A stretch of DNA of 13,084 nt. Origin: Bacillota bacterium. Its GTDB lineage: Bacteria; Bacillota; Clostridia; Acetivibrionales; JAFADI01. The notes under the pieces are model-generated. The model searched no databases. It was not told the DNA's origin and saw only the letters and a list, made by a program, of their open reading frames with translations. Below are positions 1 through 6,110 of this stretch, piece after piece; within the stretch, counting starts at the first letter, position 1; the number at the start of each line of letters is the position of its first letter. The stretch covers positions 1-13,084 of the forward strand of contig JAFADI010000157.1 in NCBI GenBank assembly GCA_023424965.1, in the 5' to 3' direction. The position numbers were made by a program, and so were the translations under genes.

Positions 1-44
1 CCTTCCGCCATCCCTGCAATTATTTCGGCGATAAAATTTAACAT
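1..44 (-). CDS. Small leftward gene, 5' end only (cut by window edge)
   Basis: Only the first 14 codons are inside the window, reading MLNFIAEIIAGMAEG-type residues from an ATG at 44. A GGAG ribosome-binding site lies six bases upstream. A good leftward promoter (TCGACA at 119-114, 17-base spacer, TATAAT at 96-91) precedes it, which is the main reason to believe it is a real gene. The visible peptide is hydrophobic and amphipathic, and no family can be assigned from so little. It is divergent from the UPF0291 gene at 208. Confidence 0.55.
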   Translation of the reverse strand, partial: MLNFIAEIIAGMAE

Positions 45-90
45 ATGCTTCTCCACGAAAATCAATATATAATTGGCAATATGCTCTATC

Positions 91-119
91 ATTATAGCAT
101 GTTTTAATAATATTGTCGA
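91..119 (-). promoter_or_regulatory. Promoter for the leftward edge gene
   Basis: On the minus strand, TCGACA (119-114) and a perfect TATAAT (96-91) are separated by 17 bases, matching the housekeeping sigma-A consensus. The start codon lies about 47 bases downstream of the -10 box. It faces away from the promoter-like element at 158-186. Confidence 0.6.
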
Positions 120-157
120 AATTTGCAAATTATAAGGCTGCCAAGTAAATATCCGGC

Positions 158-186
158 TTTTCACATTCCGAAAAATACATTATAAT
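158..186 (+). promoter_or_regulatory. Candidate promoter for the UPF0291 gene
   Basis: TATAAT at 181-186 is a perfect -10 box. Upstream, TTTTCA at 158-163 lies at 17-base spacing and TTCACA at 160-165 at 15-base spacing, so the -35 element is weak. The GTG start at 208 is about 20 bases downstream of the -10 box, giving a very short leader. Confidence 0.5.
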
Positions 187-207
187 ACCCATGAAGGATG
201 TGATACA

Positions 208-417
208 GTGGATGCTTCAAAGATACAGAGAATAAACGAGCTGGCCAGAAAGGCCAAAACCGTGGGCCTCACACCGGAAGAAAAGTCCGAGCAGCTTGCA
301 TTGAGGCAGGAATATATAAAGGCTTTCAGAAATGACCTGCAAGCTACTTTGAACTCCGTCGTGGTTGTGGACAAAAACGGGAACAAGCTCCCCCTCAAAA
401 AGAAAGATAACCATTAG
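208..417 (+). CDS. UPF0291 (DUF896, YnzC-type) small protein
   Basis: This is a 69-residue protein starting at GTG 208, with an AAGGATG ribosome-binding site a few bases upstream. The sequence has the family pattern: an N-terminal helix with INELARKAKT, a turn with LTPEEK, then a second helix with the LRQEYIKAFRNDL signature, and a charged tail ending in KKKDNH. The family is a two-helix hairpin of uncertain function; Bacillus YnzC belongs to it. The length is normal for the family. The methyltransferase gene starts 24 bases after the stop, so the two are probably co-transcribed. Family membership is clear from sequence; no biochemical role is claimed. Confidence 0.9.
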   Translation: MDASKIQRINELARKAKTVGLTPEEKSEQLALRQEYIKAFRNDLQATLNSVVVVDKNGNKLPLKKKDNH

Positions 418-441
418 ATTTAGAAAGGAATGTTTGACCCT

Positions 442-1611
442 ATGGCAAAAGCCGTACTTGTAAAAGGTAAGGAAAAAAGAGTGGAATACGGCCACCCCTG
501 GATATTCAAAAGCGATATAAGCGAGGTCCAGGGAAGCTTTCACCCGGGAGATATCGTCGATATCTACAGCAGCAGGAACAAATTCCTTGGCAGGGGCTAT
601 ATGAATCCCCTGTCGCAGATTGCCATCCGGGTGCTCACCTACGAACAGGAAGAAATCAACGGGGACTTCCTTTATAAACGCATCTCGGCAGCCTGGGATT
701 ACAGGAAAAAGATTGCCGATATCAACAGCTGCCGTGCCGTCTTCGCCGAGTCGGATTTCCTTCCCGCACTTATCGTGGATAAATTCGCCGGGTATCTGGT
801 GGTCCAGACCCTTGCTCTGGGTATGGACAAACTGAAGGACCAGGTTGTGGATATTCTCGATGCCGTGATCAAACCCGAAGGAATATTTGAAAGAAATGAT
901 GTTCCCGTCCGCCAGTTGGAAGGTCTGGAACAGCGGAAAGGATACCTGAAAGGAAATTTCGATACCCGGGTTGAAATGTCCGAAAACGGTGTGAAATTTC
1001 TGGTTGATATCGAAAACGGGCAAAAGACAGGGTTTTTCCTGGACCAGAAAGAAAACCGCGCGGCCATCAAGCCTTTCGTAAAGGGCTCCAAAGTGCTGGA
1101 CTGTTTCAGCCATACGGGCTCCTTCGCCCTTCACGCCGGATATTATGGCGCCCATCAGGTTTTGGGAATCGACATTTCGGAGCACGCCGTGGAATGTGCC
1201 TCACAAAATGCCAAACTCAACGGGCTTGAAAACATATGCCGGTTTGAAACCGCAAACACCTTTGACAAGCTCCGTGAATTCTACGACAGCGGAGAAAAAT
1301 TTGATGTTGTAATTCTTGACCCGCCGGCCTTTACCAAAACCAAAAGTGCTGTGGAGGGTGCAGTAAGGGGCTATAAGGAAATCAACCTCCGGGCAATGAA
1401 AATTATCGAAAGCGGAGGTTTCCTGGTCACCTGCTCCTGTTCCCATCATGTAGATCCCGAACTGTTTATGGACATCGTCTACAACGCCGCCATCGATGCA
1501 AAAAAGAAGGTCCGGCTGCTGGAATACCGGTCACAGGCCAAGGACCATCCCATACTGCTGGCTTCTGAGGAAACGGAATACCTCAAATGCGCCATCTTGC
1601 AAATTGTATAA
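442..1611 (+). CDS. RlmI/RlmK-type class I SAM-dependent rRNA methyltransferase
   Basis: This 389-residue protein is predicted to transfer a methyl group from S-adenosylmethionine to 23S rRNA; E. coli RlmI makes m5C1962. Residues about 1-75 look like a PUA RNA-binding domain, with the family opening KGKEKRVEYGHPWIF. The signature GQKTGFFLDQKEN is at 193-205. Motif I (VLDCFSHTGSFALHAG) is near 218-233, an acidic GIDIS at 242-246 follows, motif IV DPPAF is at 293-297, and TCSCS at 330-334 carries the cysteines expected for an m5C catalyst. The upstream ATG at 430 is in frame, but it abuts the AAAGGA site at 424-429. The ATG at 442 matches the usual family N-terminus, so it was chosen despite a 12-base spacer. 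The exact target base is inferred only from family. Confidence 0.9.
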   Translation: MAKAVLVKGKEKRVEYGHPWIFKSDISEVQGSFHPGDIVDIYSSRNKFLGRGYMNPLSQIAIRVLTYEQEEINGDFLYKRISAAWDYRKKIADINSCRAVFAESDFLPALIVDKFAGYLVVQTLALGMDKLKDQVVDILDAVIKPEGIFERNDVPVRQLEGLEQRKGYLKGNFDTRVEMSENGVKFLVDIENGQKTGFFLDQKENRAAIKPFVKGSKVLDCFSHTGSFALHAGYYGAHQVLGIDISEHAVECASQNAKLNGLENICRFETANTFDKLREFYDSGEKFDVVILDPPAFTKTKSAVEGAVRGYKEINLRAMKIIESGGFLVTCSCSHHVDPELFMDIVYNAAIDAKKKVRLLEYRSQAKDHPILLASEETEYLKCAILQIV

Positions 1612-1713
1612 GAAGTTGTTTTGAATAAATTCCCACCTTTTTTGTGGTTTAGTTGTCCTTGTTTTCGGAAACCCTTATCTTTGTATGATAGCATGATTCA
1701 CGGGTGATGAAAT

Positions 1714-2571
1714 TTGGACAGATTCAATCTGACAAGAAAAATAGCCCTTATGGGAATCGCAGCCAACCTGCTCCTCCTTGTTTCAAAGCTGGCCGTCGGC
1801 TTTGCAAGCCGGAGCCAGGCCATGATTGCCGACGGCTTCAACAGTGCCGGGGATGTTTTTGCGTCAGTTATGACCTATATAGGCAACACGATCGCCAGCA
1901 AACCGGAAGACACCAACCACCCCTATGGTCATGGAAAAGCCGAGTACATTTTTTCCATGATCATCAGTCTTTCTCTTTTACTTGTGGCTTTCCAAATTTT
2001 CAAAAGCGCTCTTTCCTCCATCCTCAACCGTGAGTATTTCAATTTTTCCTGGTGGCTTGTGGGAACTGCTGTGGGAACCATCCTGCTTAAGCTGGCCCTT
2101 TATATTTATACCCGGAGAGCAGGCACGAAAGAGAACAATCTGCTCATCGTGGCCAATTCGGAAGATCACCGAAATGACGTGCTGGTAACCTCCTCCACCC
2201 TCATCGGAGTCTACTGCGGAACCAAAGGGATCTATTGGATCGACGGGGCCGTTGGAATAGGAATCGCCTTGTGGATTGCCTTTACAGGGGTACGCATATT
2301 TTTAAGCTCCTACTATGTTTTAATGGACACCACCATCGACAATCTTTTAAAGCAGGATGTAATAAGCACCATAAAGTCCGTGGAAGGTGTGGACCACGTG
2401 GACAGCGTCACAGCCAAACCGGTGGGGGTAGGCTTCATCATCATCGTAAAGGTATCCGTCTGGGGTGGGATGAAGGTACACGAAGGCCACAGTGTTGCAG
2501 CAGGGATTAAGGAAAGGGTTAAAAACTTCAGGGACGTGAAGGATGTTATCGTACATATAAATCCTGCCTGA
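1714..2571 (+). CDS. Cation diffusion facilitator efflux transporter, probably Mn-type
   Basis: This 285-residue protein starts at TTG 1714, with a GGGTGAT ribosome-binding site five bases upstream. It has the CDF layout: six hydrophobic membrane segments followed by a C-terminal cytoplasmic domain of about 80 residues (VKSVEGVDHVDSVTAKPVG region). Transmembrane segment 2 carries D40, N43 and D47 in ADGFNSAGD, followed by HPYGHGKAEY near 69-78. Segment 5 carries D151 and D155 in EDHRND. The transport site would thus be Asn-Asp/Asp-Asp, the set known for manganese exporters of the MntE/MneP type, rather than the His-Asp set of zinc exporters. Substrate is therefore inferred as Mn(II), with Fe(II) or other divalent ions possible. 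It acts in the cytoplasmic membrane by proton antiport. A TATGAT at 1684-1689 may be its -10 box, but no clear -35 was seen. The phospholipase-family gene follows 12 bases after the stop. Confidence 0.92.
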   Translation: MDRFNLTRKIALMGIAANLLLLVSKLAVGFASRSQAMIADGFNSAGDVFASVMTYIGNTIASKPEDTNHPYGHGKAEYIFSMIISLSLLLVAFQIFKSALSSILNREYFNFSWWLVGTAVGTILLKLALYIYTRRAGTKENNLLIVANSEDHRNDVLVTSSTLIGVYCGTKGIYWIDGAVGIGIALWIAFTGVRIFLSSYYVLMDTTIDNLLKQDVISTIKSVEGVDHVDSVTAKPVGVGFIIIVKVSVWGGMKVHEGHSVAAGIKERVKNFRDVKDVIVHINPA

Positions 2572-2583
2572 GAGGTGTTGAAC

Positions 2584-3309
2584 ATGATTCGAAGAGTTGA
2601 AAAGACCTATGGAAAGGTTTTCACGTATTTAAAGCTTTTCGTAAATCCATTCAAAAAAGCCGTTATCCATACGGAGTGCCAGATACATAAAATGATTAAT
2701 TTTCAGGCCCTTGAAATACTGAAAAACGACGGGCACCTGGACGCCCACGCTTTTTTTTCGGATTATGCTGCAAACCTGAATGAAGGCGTAGTATGGGCAG
2801 ACCAGGACTTCAAAAGCTCCGGCCACTTTTACAACCCTTCCAGCGGAAAAGGCCTTTATGGAAACAAAAATGCCCTCACTCTGGCCCGGGAATACTACGC
2901 TGCTGCTCTGGAATACTTTCACGCCGGAGAAAATGAGACCTCCATGTTTTACCTGGGAGCGGCCGTGCATCTGGTACAGGACATGACCATCCCCCAACAC
3001 GCCAATATCAGGCTGCTGGGCAATCACAGACAGTTTGAAAACTTTATAAAAAGGACCTACCTGTACACTCCGAAATTCTACGTCTACCGGGGAGGCTATT
3101 ATGTGGACAGCATCGATGAGGCCATTAAATGCAATGCCAGAGTTGCGATCAAGATTTACAGCAGGCTGAATAGTATTGAGGACAGCAAGAAAAGATACTA
3201 TAGCATTTCAAAATTCTGTCTTCCGCTGGCGCAGAAGACCACGGCAGGAGCATTGCTGAGATTTTACAGAGACACGGCCAAACGCCGTTATAACCCATTG
3301 GTCCCATAG
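2584..3309 (+). CDS. Zinc-dependent phospholipase C-family protein, no signal peptide
   Basis: This 241-residue protein aligns by eye over its length to Bacillus cereus phospholipase C. Every side-chain metal ligand has a counterpart: H35 (enzyme H14), D73 (D55), H81 in GHFYNP (H69), H129 (H118), D133 (D122), H139 (H128), H148 (H142) and E152 (E146). The C-terminal TTAGALLRFYRDT also matches. A three-metal phosphodiesterase site is therefore likely. The exported enzymes use the amino group of a processed N-terminal Trp as a ligand. Here there is no signal peptide and no such Trp, so the protein is probably cytoplasmic and its third site may differ. The ATG at 2584 has GAGAGGTG about six bases upstream; GTG 2575 and TTG 2578 fall inside that site and were rejected. 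It is co-transcribed with the CDF gene. The substrate is unknown. Confidence 0.85.
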   Translation: MIRRVEKTYGKVFTYLKLFVNPFKKAVIHTECQIHKMINFQALEILKNDGHLDAHAFFSDYAANLNEGVVWADQDFKSSGHFYNPSSGKGLYGNKNALTLAREYYAAALEYFHAGENETSMFYLGAAVHLVQDMTIPQHANIRLLGNHRQFENFIKRTYLYTPKFYVYRGGYYVDSIDEAIKCNARVAIKIYSRLNSIEDSKKRYYSISKFCLPLAQKTTAGALLRFYRDTAKRRYNPLVP

Positions 3310-3315
3310 AAAAAT

Positions 3316-3978
3316 TTACGGCTTCTTCCTTCTTAACAGCTTGTGAAAGTGAGGCTTGAGATTTTTTATGGCAAACATACCTTTAATCCTGTTTGCAAAG
3401 GACACATGACTTGTCTCTGTCCCTATATCTGCAATGAATTTGTTTGCCGCCCTTTGAACCCTCTCTCGGACGGAAATTTCATTTTCAATGTCTCTGACGC
3501 CGTCCTCCGTGACAATGCATTCAAAGACCAGCCCGGAAATTACCGCCCCTCCCGGCAGGGCAGCTCCGCCAAGGCTTGCGCAGTATTCCGCAATGGGCCT
3601 GGAATCGCTGACGGCGCTGTTGGATATCCCCAGGAGGCATTTTTTATGAAAGGCCTTGCGGGAGGCGGCCGACATGGACAGTCTGTCAAATAAAATCTTC
3701 AGGCTGTCTACAGGCTTCCCGTTATAATAAGGACTGCCGATAATGATTCCATCGGCATCAAGCATTTTCGCCTTTAAATGGAGATAGTCGTCATCGGTCC
3801 GGCACTCCACACCCCTGGTGCAGTCGTTGCAGCTCACGCAGCATTCGATGGAATAATCCTCAATGTGCACTTTCTCGCACTGGGCCCCGGCGCTTTTGCA
3901 AGCCTCCAGCACCATATCCATTAACTTTGAAGTTACGCCTTCCCGATTTGGGCTTCCGTTTATGGCCAGAATTTTCAC
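3316..3978 (-). CDS. Iron-sulfur flavoprotein of the flavodoxin/NADPH-FMN reductase fold
   Basis: This 220-residue protein begins MKILAINGSPNREGVTSKL, the FMN-phosphate loop of flavodoxin-fold reductases. It then carries a compact cysteine cluster, C47-x2-C50-x2-C53-x5-C59, with C46 next to it. That is the spacing of archaeal and clostridial Isf-type proteins that bind a 4Fe-4S cluster. The GSPYYNGKPVDSLKILFDRLS segment near 81-101 is the second flavin-contact and dimer region. The last 35 residues are basic (LRRKKP end) and not typical of the core fold. The GTG start at 3978 has a strong GGAGGGGGG site upstream. It probably moves electrons between ferredoxin-like partners and a soluble acceptor; the substrate is unknown. 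It lies 52 bases downstream of the homocysteine methyltransferase, with no terminator between, so an operon is likely. Confidence 0.85.
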   Translation of the reverse strand: MKILAINGSPNREGVTSKLMDMVLEACKSAGAQCEKVHIEDYSIECCVSCNDCTRGVECRTDDDYLHLKAKMLDADGIIIGSPYYNGKPVDSLKILFDRLSMSAASRKAFHKKCLLGISNSAVSDSRPIAEYCASLGGAALPGGAVISGLVFECIVTEDGVRDIENEISVRERVQRAANKFIADIGTETSHVSFANRIKGMFAIKNLKPHFHKLLRRKKP

Positions 3979-4030
3979 AGATGAATCCCCCCTCCGTATC
4001 CCCGTGGGTCAGATAAAAAGAAGTATGACC

Positions 4031-5356
4031 TCATTGATTTTTCAGCATATTCGACGCTACAACGGTGCTTCCATATTTCTTAGCCACCCTCAGAAGCTCT
4101 TCCATGATGTATGTGGGATAACGTTCCACGATCACTCCGGCCTTTCCCTTGTAAAGCCTCAAGGCATTGTCCAGGGCTTCACTGCTTTCCGTCTCAAGGA
4201 TAAATGGAATCTTCAGATAGGCCTGTGCCGTATTTACAACCTCCGCCAGCAGGTGCTGTCCCTTCTCTGCTTTGTCCACATTGATGTAAACCGCCTCATA
4301 GTCCTCACCGGAAATGTCGATGGCCAGGTCCACGATACTGTCCATATTGCCGCTTCTCAAATTCTCCAAAAGCTCCTTGTCTTTTCCCGCATCCATGGCT
4401 CCGTTGTTCAAGGCGTCCACCGTTTCTATATGGAGGGTCTTAACGCCTGAAGAAATCAACTGTCCGTATTTTTTAACCATGCCGGAAGGCTTATGGTTTT
4501 GGAGAATGTCCCTGACCGCCTTTATGTAATCGGGTGTGGTGCCGCAGCAACCCCCTATCAGCCTTGCCCCGTGGTTCACAAATTCCTTTGTCAGGCCGGC
4601 AAAGGTTTGGGCATCGGTATTGTACCGCACTTCCCCCTCCACCATTTCCGGCAATCCGGCATTGGGCTTTACACTCAGGAATATGCCTCCCGGCTCGTTC
4701 AGTTTTTCTACGATCCCGGTGATATGTTCAGGGCCTAAAGAGCAATTGGCGCCGATCATATCGGCCCCCAGGGACTTCAATACCACCGCCGCCGTATAGG
4801 GATCGGAACCCATCAGCGTCCTTCCGTTGGCCTCAAAGGATATGGAACATATGACAGGAAGGTTTACCGTCTCTTTTGCCGCCAGCAAAGCCGCCCTCAT
4901 TTCCGCAAGGTCTGTAAAGGTTTCAAAGTTTATGATGTCCACTCCGCCGTCTGCCAGGGCTTTTACCTGTTCTTTAAAGGTTTCGTAGGCCTTTTCAAAG
5001 GTCAGCTCTCCCGAAGGCTCAAACAGCATCCCAATAGGTCCAATGGATGCCGCTACAAAGCCATCCTTGCCCATGACCTCTCTCGCCAGCCTTGCTGCCT
5101 CATAATTCAACTCATAGGTCCTGTCGCCAAGGGAATACTCCTCAAGCTTGATCCGATTTCCCTGAAAGGTGTTTGTCTGGATTACATCCGCTCCGGCAGC
5201 TTTGTATTCCGAATAGATTTTTTTTACTTCCTCCCGGTGGGTGACATTCCAGAGCTCGGGACATTCTCCGCCCTTGAGGCCCATCTTTTGCAGCAAATAC
5301 CCTTTTGAACCGTCGTATATCAGTATTCTGTTCTTAAGCTCTTTTAAAAAATCCAT
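4031..5356 (-). CDS. Homocysteine S-methyltransferase family protein with partial pterin-type C-terminal domain
   Basis: This 441-residue protein has two parts. Residues about 5-290 form a homocysteine-binding barrel like the first MetH module and betaine-homocysteine methyltransferase, with GADVIQTNTFQGN near 55-67, C205 in GANCS, and C270-C271 in GGCCGTTP as the zinc thiolates. Residues about 295-441 align by eye with the first half of the methyltetrahydrofolate-binding barrel of MetH (segments LLENLRSGN, YEAVYINVDKA, IPFILETES, LLRVAKKYGSTVVAS). That barrel's hallmark ERINPxGRK motif is not recognisable, and the protein ends midway. There is no cobalamin-binding module, so a separate corrinoid protein or another methyl donor would be needed. 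The ATG at 5356 is the first possible in-frame start (a stop lies four codons upstream), but its GGGGAG site is about 13 bases away. The methyl donor is unknown. Confidence 0.85.
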   Translation of the reverse strand: MDFLKELKNRILIYDGSKGYLLQKMGLKGGECPELWNVTHREEVKKIYSEYKAAGADVIQTNTFQGNRIKLEEYSLGDRTYELNYEAARLAREVMGKDGFVAASIGPIGMLFEPSGELTFEKAYETFKEQVKALADGGVDIINFETFTDLAEMRAALLAAKETVNLPVICSISFEANGRTLMGSDPYTAAVVLKSLGADMIGANCSLGPEHITGIVEKLNEPGGIFLSVKPNAGLPEMVEGEVRYNTDAQTFAGLTKEFVNHGARLIGGCCGTTPDYIKAVRDILQNHKPSGMVKKYGQLISSGVKTLHIETVDALNNGAMDAGKDKELLENLRSGNMDSIVDLAIDISGEDYEAVYINVDKAEKGQHLLAEVVNTAQAYLKIPFILETESSEALDNALRLYKGKAGVIVERYPTYIMEELLRVAKKYGSTVVASNMLKNQ

Positions 5357-5551
5357 TATTGTGTTTCATCTCCCCGGATTCGTGGTTATTGAATGGCCCA
5401 GGCGTTCTAAGATGTGTAAAATCAGCTGTTTGAGTTAAAAAATAAAATGTGATAAATATGAATTTAAAGCTCCATCCTATTTACCACACCATTTGCATTA
5501 AATTTTATAAGATTATATTACTAGAACAATCTGGATTTGTCAAAAGGTTTG
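5357..5551. other. AT-rich intergenic region with no recognised element
   Basis: This is the upstream region of the homocysteine methyltransferase and the downstream region of the 88-residue gene. I looked for a SAM-I or SAM-II riboswitch, a T-box and an intrinsic terminator and saw none. A short rightward ORF in this stretch lacks a ribosome-binding site and runs into the opposite-strand gene. The promoter of the methyltransferase could not be pinned down. Confidence 0.5.
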
Positions 5552-5818
5552 TCAGCCTGCCTGAATGCTGGGAACAAATAGGGTATAGCCCTCACTCAGG
5601 TTGGTTATCCTGTTGTATCTTATCTCATAATCGATTTTACTGCCGTTGGAGGTAGTTACATAAGCATGTCCCACCATTTCTTCCTTCGGCTTTTCAAGCT
5701 TTATTTTAAAATCTTCCTCCTCAAACACTTTGAAAATCCCTTCATAATAAAACCTCTGGTTATAATCCTTTATTACATCAAAAAATATTTTTTCGTATTG
5801 GTTGACCTGACGCGACAT
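5552..5818 (-). CDS. Hypothetical 88-residue protein
   Basis: I do not recognise this protein. The ATG at 5818 has a GGGGGAT site six bases upstream. The in-frame extension up to 5953 was rejected because it runs through a repeat and promoter region. The protein is charged and soluble, with no signal peptide or membrane segment. An N-terminal helix (MSRQVNQYEKIFFDVIKDYNQRF) is followed by alternating short strands (VGHAYVTTSNGSKIDYEIRYNRI) and a hydrophobic end (EGYTLFVPSIQAG). It could be a small alpha+beta protein with a beta-sheet edge. It stands alone between the homocysteine methyltransferase and the acyl-CoA ligase, all leftward, with its own promoter-like region (5849-6047). Confidence 0.65.
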   Translation of the reverse strand: MSRQVNQYEKIFFDVIKDYNQRFYYEGIFKVFEEEDFKIKLEKPKEEMVGHAYVTTSNGSKIDYEIRYNRITNLSEGYTLFVPSIQAG

Positions 5819-5919
5819 ACTTATCCCCCACTCTAAGTTAATGGCTTTGCTGATTATATACCCGGCGACGGAATAAAATAATCTCATTTTAATGCATAAC
5901 TGGTAGCCTCGCTCATTAT

Positions 5920-5966
5920 ATACCCGGCAACAAAATAAATTCCATGATAACAATGAAGCCGGGTAT
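5920..5966. repeat. 9-bp inverted repeat within the upstream repeat region
   Basis: ATACCCGGC at 5920-5928 and GCCGGGTAT at 5958-5966 are perfect inverted copies separated by 29 bases. One arm touches the -10-like box of the middle promoter repeat. It could be a regulator-binding palindrome or a leader hairpin in transcripts from the distal promoter. No T-tract follows, so it is not an intrinsic terminator. Confidence 0.5.
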
Positions 5967-6018
5967 GAAATTCGCTGAGCTCCAGCAGCAGCTTAATATA
6001 TAACTGGTAGCCTCGCTC

Positions 6019-6047
6019 ATTATAACAAATATTCCGGCGAGTTTCAA
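6019..6047 (-). promoter_or_regulatory. Candidate distal promoter of the 88-residue gene
   Basis: TTGAAA (6047-6042), a 17-base spacer and TATAAT (6024-6019) lie on the minus strand. This is the best of the three promoter-like repeats. A transcript from here would have a leader of about 190 bases before the ATG at 5818. Confidence 0.55.
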
Positions 6048-6110
6048 CCAATTTCTACCATTTAAATTTTATTTCCTGCACAGACCGGAAGATTATCCGG
6101 CCATTTCCGC

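Larger units (their letters stand above)
5849..6047 (-). repeat. Three degenerate direct repeats carrying TATAAT boxes
   Basis: On the minus strand a unit with TATAAT followed by GAGCGAGGCTACCAGTTAT occurs twice exactly; a 25-base identity lies at 5896-5920 and 6000-6024. A third, more degenerate copy sits at 5849-5869, where GCCGGGTATATAATCAGC matches GCCGGGTATATAATGAGC at 5911-5928. The -10-like boxes are at 6024-6019, 5920-5915 and 5858-5853, so copies are offset by 104 and 62 bases. Only the most distal copy has a good -35 (TTGAAA at 6047-6042, 17-base spacer). The array lies directly upstream of the 88-residue gene. Confidence 0.75.

Noticed and set aside
1..44. AgrD-type autoinducer peptide precursor
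   Set aside because: Only 14 residues are visible and the diagnostic cysteine region lies outside the window; no agrB is seen.
217..1185. A 322-residue leftward ORF opposite the rRNA methyltransferase
   Set aside because: It lies antisense to clear family-matching genes and shows no recognisable domain; codon-bias shadow.
3310..3315. Terminator between the convergent phospholipase-family and flavoprotein genes
   Set aside because: Only six bases separate the stops and no hairpin with a T-run is visible there.
5357..5551. SAM riboswitch upstream of the homocysteine methyltransferase
   Set aside because: No conserved riboswitch core and no terminator hairpin seen in the 195-base interval.
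5916..6020. A 34-residue leftward hydrophobic ORF starting within the repeat unit
   Set aside because: No ribosome-binding site, and its ATG overlaps the -10 box of the best promoter, so it would not be in that transcript.
5849..6024. Possible CRISPR array
   Set aside because: Only two to three copies with unequal spacing (62 and 104), degenerate sequence, and no cas genes nearby.
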